The notes below the pieces were generated by a model. That model worked only from the letters and a program-made list of their open reading frames with translations. It was not told the origin of the DNA and ran no database searches. 11,627 nucleotides of DNA from Bacteroidia bacterium. GTDB lineage: Bacteria; Bacteroidota; Bacteroidia; Bacteroidales; UBA5342. Position 1 is the first letter of the stretch, and every line of letters starts with the position of its first letter. The translations under genes were made by a program, and so were the position numbers. This document shows positions 1 through 7,373 of this stretch, one piece after another. The DNA lies in assembly GCA_030433225.1 (NCBI GenBank), contig JAUIMD010000025.1, positions 1 through 11,627 of the forward strand, written 5' to 3'.

Positions 1-1
1 T

Positions 2-646
2 GGCGATATTGTGCTGGATGTGCCTGTAAAAGGAGACTTTGATGACCCCAAGACCCGATTTGGCCCCATCGTATTTAATACGCTGAAAAATTTCATGTTT
101 AAAATTGTTGCCAGTCCGTTTAAAGCACTGGGGAGCGCATTGGGGGCCGATTCGGATGAGATTAGCCACCTTGATTTTGCGTACACCGATACAGCGCTGA
201 ACAACAAACAGACCAAAACATTGCAACTGCTGCTGCAACTGGAAAAACAGAAACCTGAACTGCAGGCCGACTTAATGTATTACAACGACAAGCAATTGGA
301 GCAACTGGATGCAGCGCGTGAAATTGCACACCGCATGTATGCTGTAGAAACCGGCAAAAAAGCGGAAAGCAACCTGAAAAATTATATGAAATACCTGGGG
401 GAGAAAACGGGAAAAGACTCCCTTGTAATGCAGGATTACGAGGTGTTGCTGGCACCCACACCGGAGGTAGACTCGATTCTGCAGGTCAGGGAATCACTAC
501 GTTTTGCCATGGTGGAAGCCTTCTTAAAAGCAGAACATGATTCCACCACCATTCGCTTGCAGCCTTACCAAAACGGCGAAGTGCTAAACAAGGGAAGCAG
601 GCCCCATTTTGAGGTGAAAATTAACCTGAACGAAACGGCAGAATAA
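2..646 (+). CDS. DUF748 (AsmA-like) envelope protein, C-terminal part, 5' truncated by window edge
   Basis: The reading frame is open from the first in-frame codon at position 2, so the gene begins upstream of the window; the GTG at 11 lies inside a conserved segment and is not a real start. The visible 214 residues carry the hallmark of the C-terminal DUF748 region: a LDVPVKGDFDDP segment (visible residues 5-16), then a hydrophobic KNFMFKIVASPFKALGSALG stretch, then an acidic D-E-I and a LDFAYTDTALNNKQ segment that corresponds to the F-x-x-G-x-x-x-L motif of the family. The following helix-rich part resembles the OmpA-like tail seen in DUF748 proteins. Members are large AsmA/TamB-like proteins of the cell envelope, thought to act in the periplasm; the exact role is unknown. 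The stop at 644-646 is one base from the stop of the converging gene. The family call is fairly firm; the function is not known. Confidence 0.72.
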   Translation, partial: GDIVLDVPVKGDFDDPKTRFGPIVFNTLKNFMFKIVASPFKALGSALGADSDEISHLDFAYTDTALNNKQTKTLQLLLQLEKQKPELQADLMYYNDKQLEQLDAAREIAHRMYAVETGKKAESNLKNYMKYLGEKTGKDSLVMQDYEVLLAPTPEVDSILQVRESLRFAMVEAFLKAEHDSTTIRLQPYQNGEVLNKGSRPHFEVKINLNETAE

Positions 647-647
647 G

Positions 648-1250
648 CTATTTGTAGGCATGCTTTCCCACTTCCCAGCCGCTGGTATTCAGCCACTTTT
701 TGCCCGATTCGATGGCACCGTCTTCCATTTGTGTTCCCATGGAATCGTTCCATCGGTTGAGGTAGCCAAATAAGCTAATTACTCCCAAAATTTCCACGAT
801 TTCTCCCTCATTCCAGTGGACACGCAGTGTATTGGCAACGGCATCGTTTACGGCATTGGGAATGGATGAAGCAGCCACGGCAAAGTCTAAAGCGGCGCGT
901 TCAGCCTCGTTAAATGCAGCGTGGGTTTTGTAGTCCCAAATGTTTTCAAGCTGTACTTTGGGTATGGCATAGCGCTCGGCAGCACGTATCGTGTGTGCCT
1001 GGCAATACCTGCACCCGGCCACATAGCTACAAAGATATCCTATAAGTCGTTTCAGGCCGCTGGTAACCCGACCATTGTTTTCCATAACAGCCTTGTTCAG
1101 TTGGATAAAGGCTGTGGCAATGGCAGGGCGGTGCTGCATGGTAAGTACACTGTTGGGGCAAAAGCCAAGGGTTTCGTTAAAAAAAGTAACCAGCTCTTCC
1201 AGTTGCGGAGTTTCGGTTCCCTTAAGCGGATGTACAAGAGGTTGTTTCAT
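648..1250 (-). CDS. AhpD-like / carboxymuconolactone decarboxylase family protein
   Basis: This is an about 200-residue all-helical protein of the AhpD/CMD superfamily, whose members are alkylhydroperoxidase-like redox proteins or decarboxylases. The active-site signature is GCRYCQAHT, with Cys80, Cys83 and His86 counted from the ATG at 1250. The second Cys and the His are two residues apart, as in a CxxCxxH subgroup, where classical AhpD has CxxCxxxH. The N-terminal half (LEELVTFFNETLGFCPNSVL, then HRPAIATAF) and the C-terminal segment ISLFGYLNRWND fit peroxidase-related members about 200 residues long. I chose the ATG at 1250 over the in-frame TTG at 1265, which adds only five residues with nothing conserved. 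The two cysteines suggest a thiol-based peroxidase or disulfide role, but the substrate cannot be inferred. No partner gene such as ahpC is adjacent. A -7-like box at 1290-1297 may drive it. Confidence 0.8.
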   Translation of the reverse strand: MKQPLVHPLKGTETPQLEELVTFFNETLGFCPNSVLTMQHRPAIATAFIQLNKAVMENNGRVTSGLKRLIGYLCSYVAGCRYCQAHTIRAAERYAIPKVQLENIWDYKTHAAFNEAERAALDFAVAASSIPNAVNDAVANTLRVHWNEGEIVEILGVISLFGYLNRWNDSMGTQMEDGAIESGKKWLNTSGWEVGKHAYK

Positions 1251-1289
1251 GGGGTGGAAATTCAAAAAAAGGGTTGATTAAAACGTGCC

Positions 1290-1297
1290 TAAAGTTA
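1290..1297 (-). promoter_or_regulatory. Candidate -7 box for the AhpD-like gene
   Basis: Read on the minus strand the sequence is TAACTTTA, one mismatch from the Bacteroidota -7 consensus TAnnTTTG. It would give a leader of roughly 33 nt before the ATG at 1250. No TTTG -33 element is evident upstream, only an A/T tract, so this is a weak call. Confidence 0.3.
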
Positions 1298-1328
1298 AAT
1301 TTACGGGGCAATTAAAAAAAGAATGTTT

Positions 1329-1363
1329 TTTGCTATGAAAATACAAAAGATTATCTACCTTTG
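1329..1363 (+). promoter_or_regulatory. Bacteroidota-type promoter of tRNA-Leu
   Basis: A perfect TAnnTTTG -7 box (TACCTTTG, 1356-1363) is preceded by TTTG at 1329-1332 with 23 nt between the boxes, within the spacing reported for flavobacterial promoters. The tRNA 5' end lies 18 nt after the -7 box, so the precursor leader would be about a dozen bases. This is the best promoter in the window. Confidence 0.7.
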
Positions 1364-1381
1364 CGAACCGAAAAATGAAAC

Positions 1382-1463
1382 GCGGATGTGGCGTAATTGG
1401 TAGCCGCGCTAGACTTAGGATCTAGTGCCGAAAGGCGTGGGGGTTCGAGTCCCTTCATCCGCA
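1382..1463 (+). tRNA. tRNA-Leu (anticodon UAG)
   Basis: The 7-bp acceptor stem is GCGGATG (1382-1388) pairing with CATCCGC (1456-1462), with discriminator A at 1463. The anticodon stem CTAGA/TCTAG encloses the loop CTTAGGA, giving anticodon TAG, which reads the leucine codon CUA and probably other CUN codons. The D loop contains TAATTGGTAG. A long variable arm (TGCCGAAAGGCG region) makes it a type II tRNA, as expected for leucine. The T arm is GGGGG-TTCGAGT-CCCTT with two G-U pairs. The 3' CCA is not encoded (CAA follows), so it must be added by the CCA-adding enzyme. It has its own promoter upstream and an intrinsic terminator downstream. Confidence 0.96.
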
Positions 1464-1474
1464 CAACATTAGCT

Positions 1475-1510
1475 AAACTGCCTTAACTCCAATGTTCTGG
1501 CAGTTTTTTT
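1475..1510 (+). terminator. Intrinsic terminator after tRNA-Leu
   Basis: AAACTGCC (1475-1482) pairs with GGCAGTTT (1499-1506) as an 8-bp stem, followed by an unbroken T run to 1510. The 16-nt loop can form a small inner AAC/GTT pairing. It separates the tRNA transcript from tig. Confidence 0.85.
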
Positions 1511-1613
1511 AATGTTTCGGAGAGATTCAGAGTTTTACCCTTAAATCAGGCCGAAAGCCTTAATCGGAAGGACTTTAATCCACTAATCGCTTTCAAAAAA
1601 TCAACGTAAGGAT
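1511..1613 (+). other. tig: tig upstream region (no clear promoter)
   Basis: These 103 bases must hold the tig promoter if the terminator before them is efficient, but I see no clean TAnnTTTG box. There is an imperfect direct repeat beginning CCTTAAATC (1539) and CCTTAATC (1558), and an AAGGA at 1608-1612 that sits only one base from the ATG, too close for a normal ribosome binding site. Confidence 0.4.
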
Positions 1614-2975
1614 ATGAATATTTCAAAGCAAAACATTGATGATGTAAATGCAGTGATCACCGTAAACATCGATAAGACGGATTACGCCGATCGTGTAGAT
1701 AATGTATTGAAAGATTACCGCAAAAAAGCAAATATGCCCGGGTTTCGTCCCGGAAAAGTGCCTGCTTCATTGGTGAAAAAGATGTACGGCAGAAGTGTCA
1801 TGTTGGATGAGGTGAACAAGTTAATGGGAGAGGAATTGTCAAAATTTCTGGAAGAGGCCGATTTTGATATTTTAGGAGAACCCCTTCCATCCGATAACCA
1901 GGAGCCCATTGACCTGGAAAACGGTGAAGATTTCGAATTTAAGTTTGATGTAGCATTAACACCTGCATTCGAAATTTCATTAAGCAAAAGAGAAAAGCTG
2001 AAAAACTACGTGGTAAAGGTGGAGGATGAAATGATCGACCGCCAGATTAATAGCTATGCCGATCGTTTTGGTGAGCAAACCGATGCCGAAGAAGTTGAGG
2101 TGGACGACCTGTTAAAAGGTACGTTGGTGGAGCTAAATGCCGAAGGTGAAATTAAGGACGGTGGCGTAATGGTAGAAAATGCCATTGTTTCTCCGGATCG
2201 CATAAAAGACAAAACCATTAAAAACAGCTTTGTTGGAGCAAAACTGGAAACAGTGGTACGTTACAATCCGCTACAAGCTTTCGAAAATGAGAAAGAAGTA
2301 GCCTCTACCTTAAAACTTGAAGAAGGGGACGAAGCCATTAAAAGCGATTACAATTACATTGTAAAAGAAATTAAGCGCTTCAAAAAAGCAGAAGTAAATA
2401 AAGCGTTATTTGATAAGGTGTATGGCGAAGGTGTTGTAGAAACGGAAGAGGATTTTCGCGCCAGGGTAAAAGAAGAAGTACAGGAAAACTTCAAAACTGA
2501 TAGCGAATTCCGCTTTTTACTGGATGCCCGCGAAAAGCTGGTAAAAAAAGTGGATGGCATTGCAATGCCCGAAGCTTTCCTGAAAAAATGGTTGCTGGAA
2601 AAGAACCGCGACAATAAGGAGTTTTCTGAAGAACAGCTGGAGGCCGAATTTCCTAAGGTAATTGAAAACCTCAAGTGGGATTTAATAAAAGGAAAACTGG
2701 CAAAAGAAAACGACATCCAAACGACCAACGAAGATGTAACTGCTTATGCCAAAAAAATGGCTAAAATGCAGTTTCTGCAATACGGTATGGCCAACGTGGC
2801 AGATGAACACCTTGAAAACTATGCACAGGAGATTCTGAAAAACCAGGATCAGGCCCGCAACGCTTTTGAAAAATCACTGGAAGAAAAGATTGTATCTTTC
2901 ATTCGTGAGCAGGTAAAAGTAGAAGACGAGGAAATTTCGCTGGAGGATTTTAACAAATTGTTTGAGAAAAACTAG
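1614..2975 (+). CDS. tig: Trigger factor, ribosome-associated chaperone
   Basis: Trigger factor binds ribosomal protein L23 at the exit tunnel and shields nascent chains in the cytoplasm. The N-terminal ribosome-binding domain (about residues 1-115) contains the diagnostic loop GFRPGKVP at residues 43-50. The middle region (about 161-260) sits where the FKBP-type prolyl isomerase domain lies, but it is degenerate by eye: I cannot find the PGFE-type motif and the aromatic active-site pattern of the E. coli protein. The helical C-terminal substrate-binding domain runs from about 262 to 453. The length, 453 residues, is slightly more than the 432 of E. coli. The ATG at 1614 gives the expected N-terminus. 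It precedes clpP-clpX, as is common, but a strong terminator at 2993-3036 separates them, so tig is probably a mostly separate transcript. The identification is secure. Confidence 0.96.
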   Translation: MNISKQNIDDVNAVITVNIDKTDYADRVDNVLKDYRKKANMPGFRPGKVPASLVKKMYGRSVMLDEVNKLMGEELSKFLEEADFDILGEPLPSDNQEPIDLENGEDFEFKFDVALTPAFEISLSKREKLKNYVVKVEDEMIDRQINSYADRFGEQTDAEEVEVDDLLKGTLVELNAEGEIKDGGVMVENAIVSPDRIKDKTIKNSFVGAKLETVVRYNPLQAFENEKEVASTLKLEEGDEAIKSDYNYIVKEIKRFKKAEVNKALFDKVYGEGVVETEEDFRARVKEEVQENFKTDSEFRFLLDAREKLVKKVDGIAMPEAFLKKWLLEKNRDNKEFSEEQLEAEFPKVIENLKWDLIKGKLAKENDIQTTNEDVTAYAKKMAKMQFLQYGMANVADEHLENYAQEILKNQDQARNAFEKSLEEKIVSFIREQVKVEDEEISLEDFNKLFEKN

Positions 2976-2992
2976 CTTCAATAAAATAAGTT

Positions 2993-3036
2993 AAAAAAGA
3001 GGGTTATTCGTTTTCGCACCGAATTAACCCTTTTTT
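2993..3036 (+). terminator. Intrinsic terminator between tig and clpP
   Basis: GGGTTA (3001-3006) pairs with TAACCC (3025-3030), extended by TTCG (3007-3010) with CGAA (3020-3023) and one bulged T at 3024. A-rich sequence on the left and a T run (3031-3036) on the right complete a strong terminator, potentially active in both directions. Confidence 0.88.
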
Positions 3037-3054
3037 ATTTTTAGAAATGATTGC

Positions 3055-3062
3055 TACTTTTG
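3055..3062 (+). promoter_or_regulatory. -7 box of the clpP-clpX promoter
   Basis: TACTTTTG is a perfect match to TAnnTTTG and lies 40 nt before the clpP ATG, just after the tig terminator. The matching -33 region is only T-rich (overlapping the terminator T run) and has no clear TTTG. The transcript would have an A-rich leader with no Shine-Dalgarno sequence (about 3069-3102), typical of Bacteroidota. Confidence 0.6.
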
Positions 3063-3102
3063 ATTAAGACATAAACAGAAAAACAAAAAAAAGAAACACA
3101 AT

Positions 3103-3774
3103 ATGGCGTACAAAAATGATTTCCGCGATTACATGACCAAGCATTTAGGGATGAATGGCCTGGCCTTTGACCAATACCAATCCGTAACCAGTAGCTACAT
3201 CTCTCCAACCATTATTGAGGAGCGTCAGTTAAACATCGCTTCAATGGATGTTTTTTCGCGCTTAATGATGGATCGCATCATCTTTTTAGGATTGCCGGTA
3301 GATGATTATGTGGCCAATGTAATTCAGGCACAATTGCTGTACCTGGAATCTTCTGATCCGTCTAAAGATATTTCCATTTACATGAATTCACCGGGAGGAT
3401 CGGTGTATGCCGGCCTGGGAATTTATGACACCATGCAATACGTTTCGGCCGATGTTGGAACCATTTGTACCGGTATGGCCGCTTCTATGGCTGCCGTATT
3501 GTTAAGTGCCGGGCAAAAAGGCAAGCGCTCTGCATTAAAGCACTCGCGTGTGATGATTCACCAACCCATGGGAGGAGCGCAGGGACAGGCTTCGGACATT
3601 GAAATTACTGCCCGCGAAATACAAAAATTAAAGAAAGAATTGTACCAAATCCTTGCCGATCATTCGGGCAACGATTTTAAGCGCATCGAAAAAGATTCGG
3701 ACCGTGACTATTGGATGACTGCAGACGAAGCCAAAGCATACGGGATGATTGATGAAGTATTGACCAGAAAATAA
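3103..3774 (+). CDS. clpP: ATP-dependent Clp protease proteolytic subunit ClpP
   Basis: ClpP is the serine peptidase that forms a double heptameric barrel and degrades proteins fed by ClpX. The catalytic triad is visible: Ser128 in GMAASMAA, His153 in MIHQP, and Asp202 in the RDYWM segment. The MNSPGGSVYAG substrate-binding segment is at residues 94-104. The ISPTIIEE segment (33-40) aligns with the start of mature E. coli ClpP, implying an N-terminal propeptide of about 30 residues, longer than the 14 of E. coli and probably removed autocatalytically. The 223-residue length reflects this extension. clpX follows after 55 bp without a terminator, so the two are very likely co-transcribed from the promoter at 3055-3062. 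There is a single intact active site, so this is not an inactive ClpR-type paralogue. Confidence 0.97.
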   Translation: MAYKNDFRDYMTKHLGMNGLAFDQYQSVTSSYISPTIIEERQLNIASMDVFSRLMMDRIIFLGLPVDDYVANVIQAQLLYLESSDPSKDISIYMNSPGGSVYAGLGIYDTMQYVSADVGTICTGMAASMAAVLLSAGQKGKRSALKHSRVMIHQPMGGAQGQASDIEITAREIQKLKKELYQILADHSGNDFKRIEKDSDRDYWMTADEAKAYGMIDEVLTRK

Positions 3775-3829
3775 TTGCAGCTTGTTTTTGCCGTGAAGGG
3801 CTTAGCATGAAGAAGTAAAAACAAAGAGT

Positions 3830-5050
3830 ATGGCAGAAGATAAATGCTCATTTTGTGGCCGACCGCGATCCAGCGTTAATTTGTTAATTGCAGGGGTGAG
3901 CGGTCATATTTGCGACTATTGTGTGTCGCAGGCCAACGATATTGTAAAAGAAGAGGTGACTTCGGGAGCTACCGAGGTGATAAAAAAGGAAGATATTCCG
4001 AAACCATCGGAAATTAAAAGCTTCATGGATAAATATGTGATTGGTCAAAATAATGCCAAAAAATATTTGTCGGTAGCTGTATACAACCATTACAAACGCA
4101 TTACCCAGCAACTGGGCAATGATGATGTGGAGATTGAAAAATCCAACATTATTATGGTGGGTTCCACAGGTACAGGAAAAACCCTGATGGCGCGTACCAT
4201 TGCTAAAATGCTGCACGTGCCTTTTACCATTGTGGATGCCACCATTTTAACCGAGGCAGGATATGTAGGTGAAGATATTGAAAGTATTCTTTCACGGTTG
4301 TTGCAGGCGGCAGATTACGATGTGGCTTCTGCTGAGCGAGGTATTGTTTTTATTGATGAAATTGATAAAATATCCCGCAAAAGTGATAACCCAAGCATTA
4401 CCCGCGATGTAAGTGGTGAAGGTGTTCAGCAAGGGTTATTAAAGCTGCTGGAAGGATCGGTGGTCAATGTTCCGCCACAAGGGGGAAGAAAGCACCCAGA
4501 ACAAAAACTGATACCGGTAAATACACAAAACATCTTGTTTATTTGCGGTGGGGCTTTTGATGGCATCGAGCGTAAAATTGCCAACCGCTTAAATACCACC
4601 ACGGTAGGATACTCGGCAGCCAAAAAGGCCGATCATGTGGATAAAAGCAACTTGTTGCAATACATTGCCCCGCAGGATTTGAAATCGTTTGGACTCATTC
4701 CTGAAATTATTGGGCGTTTGCCAATACTTACCTACCTGGAACCCCTGGATAAGGTGGCTCTGCGCAATATACTCACCGAGCCAAAAAATGCCATAGTAAA
4801 ACAATATCAAAAGCTGTTTGAAATGGACGGTGTTGCCTTATCGTTTGACGATAATGCATTGGATTACATTGTGGATAAGGCCATAGAATTTAAATTGGGG
4901 GCACGGGGATTGCGTTCAATTACCGAATCAATTATGATTGATGCGATGTACAATACCCCTTCGTCCGAACAAAAAACATTGAAGGTGACCCTGAAAATGG
5001 CTGAAAAGCAAATGAGCTTAATCAGCAAACTGCGCCTTAAAGTAGCCTGA
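3830..5050 (+). CDS. clpX: ATP-dependent Clp protease ATP-binding subunit ClpX
   Basis: ClpX is the AAA+ unfoldase that recognises substrates and threads them into ClpP. The N-terminal zinc-binding domain has Cys6, Cys9, Cys28 and Cys31 (CSFC...CDYC). Walker A is GSTGTGKT (111-118), Walker B is IVFIDEID (172-179), the pore-1 loop is GYVGED (144-149), the arginine finger is probably Arg296 in IIGRLP, and sensor 2 is in GARGLRSI (357-364). Two differences from E. coli stand out: Walker A has Ser instead of Pro at its second position, and the IGF loop that docks on ClpP reads VGY (259-261). I believe both kinds of change occur in other Bacteroidota. The length, 406 residues, is near the 424 of E. 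coli. It follows clpP in what appears to be one operon. Confidence 0.97.
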   Translation: MAEDKCSFCGRPRSSVNLLIAGVSGHICDYCVSQANDIVKEEVTSGATEVIKKEDIPKPSEIKSFMDKYVIGQNNAKKYLSVAVYNHYKRITQQLGNDDVEIEKSNIIMVGSTGTGKTLMARTIAKMLHVPFTIVDATILTEAGYVGEDIESILSRLLQAADYDVASAERGIVFIDEIDKISRKSDNPSITRDVSGEGVQQGLLKLLEGSVVNVPPQGGRKHPEQKLIPVNTQNILFICGGAFDGIERKIANRLNTTTVGYSAAKKADHVDKSNLLQYIAPQDLKSFGLIPEIIGRLPILTYLEPLDKVALRNILTEPKNAIVKQYQKLFEMDGVALSFDDNALDYIVDKAIEFKLGARGLRSITESIMIDAMYNTPSSEQKTLKVTLKMAEKQMSLISKLRLKVA

Positions 5051-5073
5051 TAGCGGCATTGGGAATTTCTTCA

Positions 5074-5097
5074 ATTTCAGCAGCAAAAATCTGAAAT
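5074..5097. repeat. Inverted repeat 1 upstream of recQ
   Basis: ATTTCAG (5074-5080) and CTGAAAT (5091-5097) form a perfect 7-bp inverted repeat with a 10-nt spacer. No T run follows, so it is a poor terminator for clpX. It shares its arm sequence with a second inverted repeat 32 bp further on and could be an operator or a messenger hairpin. Confidence 0.5.
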
Positions 5098-5105
5098 AAA
5101 ATTAT

Positions 5106-5112
5106 TACCTTG
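5106..5112 (+). promoter_or_regulatory. Weak candidate -7 box upstream of recQ
   Basis: TACCTTG at 5106-5112 resembles TAnnTTTG but lacks one T, and no TTTG lies at a suitable distance upstream. It falls between the two TTTCAG inverted repeats. recQ could instead be read through from clpX, since no terminator is seen between them. Confidence 0.25.
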
Positions 5113-5128
5113 ATGGGTGCTAATTAAT

Positions 5129-5143
5129 TTTCAGATACTGAAA
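5129..5143. repeat. Inverted repeat 2 upstream of recQ
   Basis: TTTCAG (5129-5134), ATA, CTGAAA (5138-5143) is a perfect 6-bp inverted repeat with a 3-nt centre, ending 18 bp before the recQ start codon. In RNA it would form a tight hairpin near the start; in DNA it could be a dimeric repressor site. Its arms match those of the inverted repeat at 5074-5097. Confidence 0.5.
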
Positions 5144-5161
5144 TACTTAGAATTATCATAG

Positions 5162-7345
5162 ATGGGTTATGATTTAGATCTTATAGAACCTTTAAAAAAG
5201 CATTTCGGCTTTTCATCGTTTAAAGGAAATCAGGAAGATATTATTCGAAACGTACTGTCGGGCAGCGATACCTTTGTATTAATGCCTACAGGAGGGGGAA
5301 AATCCCTGTGCTACCAGTTGCCGTCTGTGCTTATGGACGGAACCGCAATTGTTATTTCGCCCCTTATAGCCCTGATGAAAAATCAGGTAGATGCCATGCG
5401 CAACTTCAGCGAAGAAGACGGGGTGGCGCACTTTCTCAATTCGTCGCTAACCAAAGCGGCGGTTGAAAAGGTGAAAAGCGATGTGACCAGTAAAAAAACC
5501 AAGCTGTTGTATGTAGCGCCGGAATCCCTGACGAAACAGGACAATATTGAGTTTTTACAAAAAATACAAATCTCGTTTTATGCCATTGATGAGGCGCATT
5601 GTATTTCGGAATGGGGACACGATTTTCGACCCGAATACCGCCGCATACGCCCCATAATTAACGAGATAGGTAAAGCGCCGCTCATTGCGCTCACAGCAAC
5701 GGCAACCCCTAAGGTGCAGCACGACATTCAAAAAACACTGGGCATGTTGGAAACCAAGGTGTTTAAATCCTCCTTTAATCGTCCGAATCTTTACTACGAA
5801 ATCCGCCCTAAAGTAAGTGCCGAAAAAGAAATTATAAAGTTTATAAAAGCCAACGAAGGGAAATCGGGCATTATTTATTGCCTGAGTCGTAAAAAAGTGG
5901 AGCAACTGGCCGAAACCCTTCAGGTGAACGGCATTAATGCACTGGGCTACCATGCCGGAATGGACGCAGCCACCCGATCCGCCAACCAGGATAAGTTTTT
6001 AATGGAAGATGTGGATGTAATTGTGGCCACCATTGCGTTTGGTATGGGAATCGATAAACCGGATGTGCGTTTCGTTATTCATAACGATATCCCCAAAAGC
6101 CTGGAGGGATATTACCAGGAAACCGGGCGCGCAGGGCGTGACGGCGGCGAAGGGCAATGCCTAACATTTTACAGTTATAAGGACATCCAGAAACTGGAAA
6201 AATTTATGCAGGGCAAGCCGGTGGCCGAGCAGGAAATTGGAAAACAACTGTTGTTGGAAACAGCTACTTTTGCCGAGTCGGCCGTTTGTAGACGCGTGCT
6301 GCTGCTGCATTATTTTGGTGAAAAACATACCGAAAAAAACTGTGGGAATTGCGATAACTGCCTGCGCCCCAAAAAACAATTTGATGGGAAAGAAGACATG
6401 GTGAAAGCCATCAGCACCATCATAAAGCTCAACCAAAAATTTAAGGTCGACCACATTGCCAAAGTGTTGCAGGGTAAAGCCACCTCGTCCATAAAATCGT
6501 ATAAACACCACGAATTGGATGTGTTTGGAACGGGAAGCGATCACGATGAAAAGTATTGGTCTGCGGTGATGCGCCAAGGGCTTATTGCCGGGTTAATTGA
6601 TAAGGAAATTGAGAACTACGGACTGCTGAAAGTAACAGACCTTGGCAGGGAATACGTTCAAAATCCCACCGAATTTATGCTGGTGGAAGACCACCAATAT
6701 GCCGAAGAAGATGAGGATGCACCAACGCCTAAAGCAAGTGCTACATCCATGGATCCTGCCTTGTTTGGCATGCTGAAAGATTTGCGTAAAAAAGTTTCGA
6801 AAAAACTGGAACTGCCCCCATTCGTCATTTTTCAGGACCCGTCTTTAGAGGCCATGTCTACCAACTACCCCATTACTGTGCAGGAGTTGCAAAATATACC
6901 CGGCGTTGGGGCAGGCAAGGCAAAGCGTTTTGGGAAAGAGTTTGTTGAGCTCATTAAACGACATGTTGAACAGAATAACATCGAACGCCCCGACGATCTG
7001 GTTGTGAAATCGGTCGCCAATAAAAGCAAAAACAAGGTATTTATCATTCAAAGCATCGATCGGCAAATGCCGCTCGACGAAATAGCCAATGCCAAGGGAA
7101 TGGAAATGCTGGAACTGATTGAGGAAATTGAGCGCATTGTGTATTCCGGCACAAAAATCAACATTGATTATTACATACAGCAGGTGATGGATGAAGATCA
7201 TGAGGAGGACATTTTCCTGTACTTTAAAGAAGATGCCGAGTCGGATGATTTACAGGCTGCGCTGGACGAGCTGGGAGAAGATGTATATTCGGAAGAAGAC
7301 ATTCGTCTGGTGCGCATCAAGTTCCTGTCTGAATTAGGAAATTAA
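5162..7345 (+). CDS. recQ: ATP-dependent DNA helicase RecQ, long form
   Basis: RecQ is a 3'-5' superfamily 2 helicase acting in recombination and replication-fork repair. Motif 0 is FGFSSFKGNQ (15-24), Walker A is TGGGKS (43-48), the DEAH box is at 143-146 followed by the aromatic-rich CISEWGHDF loop, and motif VI is QETGRAGRDG (319-328). The RecQ-C-terminal zinc site uses Cys376, Cys394, Cys397 and Cys400, followed by a winged helix to about residue 505. An HRDC domain follows (about 530-605, with the helix-hairpin sequence IPGVGAGKAKRFG). Beyond it a 120-residue tail (about 608-727) carries a helical segment and an acidic end, absent from the 609-residue E. coli protein; I believe a comparable tail is common in Bacteroidota RecQ. 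recQ after clpX is a conserved phylum arrangement. It ends in a strong terminator. Confidence 0.96.
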   Translation: MGYDLDLIEPLKKHFGFSSFKGNQEDIIRNVLSGSDTFVLMPTGGGKSLCYQLPSVLMDGTAIVISPLIALMKNQVDAMRNFSEEDGVAHFLNSSLTKAAVEKVKSDVTSKKTKLLYVAPESLTKQDNIEFLQKIQISFYAIDEAHCISEWGHDFRPEYRRIRPIINEIGKAPLIALTATATPKVQHDIQKTLGMLETKVFKSSFNRPNLYYEIRPKVSAEKEIIKFIKANEGKSGIIYCLSRKKVEQLAETLQVNGINALGYHAGMDAATRSANQDKFLMEDVDVIVATIAFGMGIDKPDVRFVIHNDIPKSLEGYYQETGRAGRDGGEGQCLTFYSYKDIQKLEKFMQGKPVAEQEIGKQLLLETATFAESAVCRRVLLLHYFGEKHTEKNCGNCDNCLRPKKQFDGKEDMVKAISTIIKLNQKFKVDHIAKVLQGKATSSIKSYKHHELDVFGTGSDHDEKYWSAVMRQGLIAGLIDKEIENYGLLKVTDLGREYVQNPTEFMLVEDHQYAEEDEDAPTPKASATSMDPALFGMLKDLRKKVSKKLELPPFVIFQDPSLEAMSTNYPITVQELQNIPGVGAGKAKRFGKEFVELIKRHVEQNNIERPDDLVVKSVANKSKNKVFIIQSIDRQMPLDEIANAKGMEMLELIEEIERIVYSGTKINIDYYIQQVMDEDHEEDIFLYFKEDAESDDLQAALDELGEDVYSEEDIRLVRIKFLSELGN

Positions 7346-7373
7346 ATGTTGTTATACACAGTAATTATACCAG

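Noticed and set aside
921..1281. Plus-strand frames of 118 and 68 codons opposite the AhpD-like gene
   Set aside because: Both are antisense to a protein with a clear CxxCxxH motif and have no start signals of their own.
1539..1571. Imperfect direct repeat CCTTAAATC / CCTTAATC upstream of tig, possibly a riboswitch or operator
   Set aside because: The copies are short and low in complexity, with no stable paired structure or known riboswitch core; it may be chance.
5074..5097. Hairpin after clpX as an intrinsic terminator
   Set aside because: The stem is AT-rich and is followed by AAAATTATTACC rather than a T run, so termination is unlikely.
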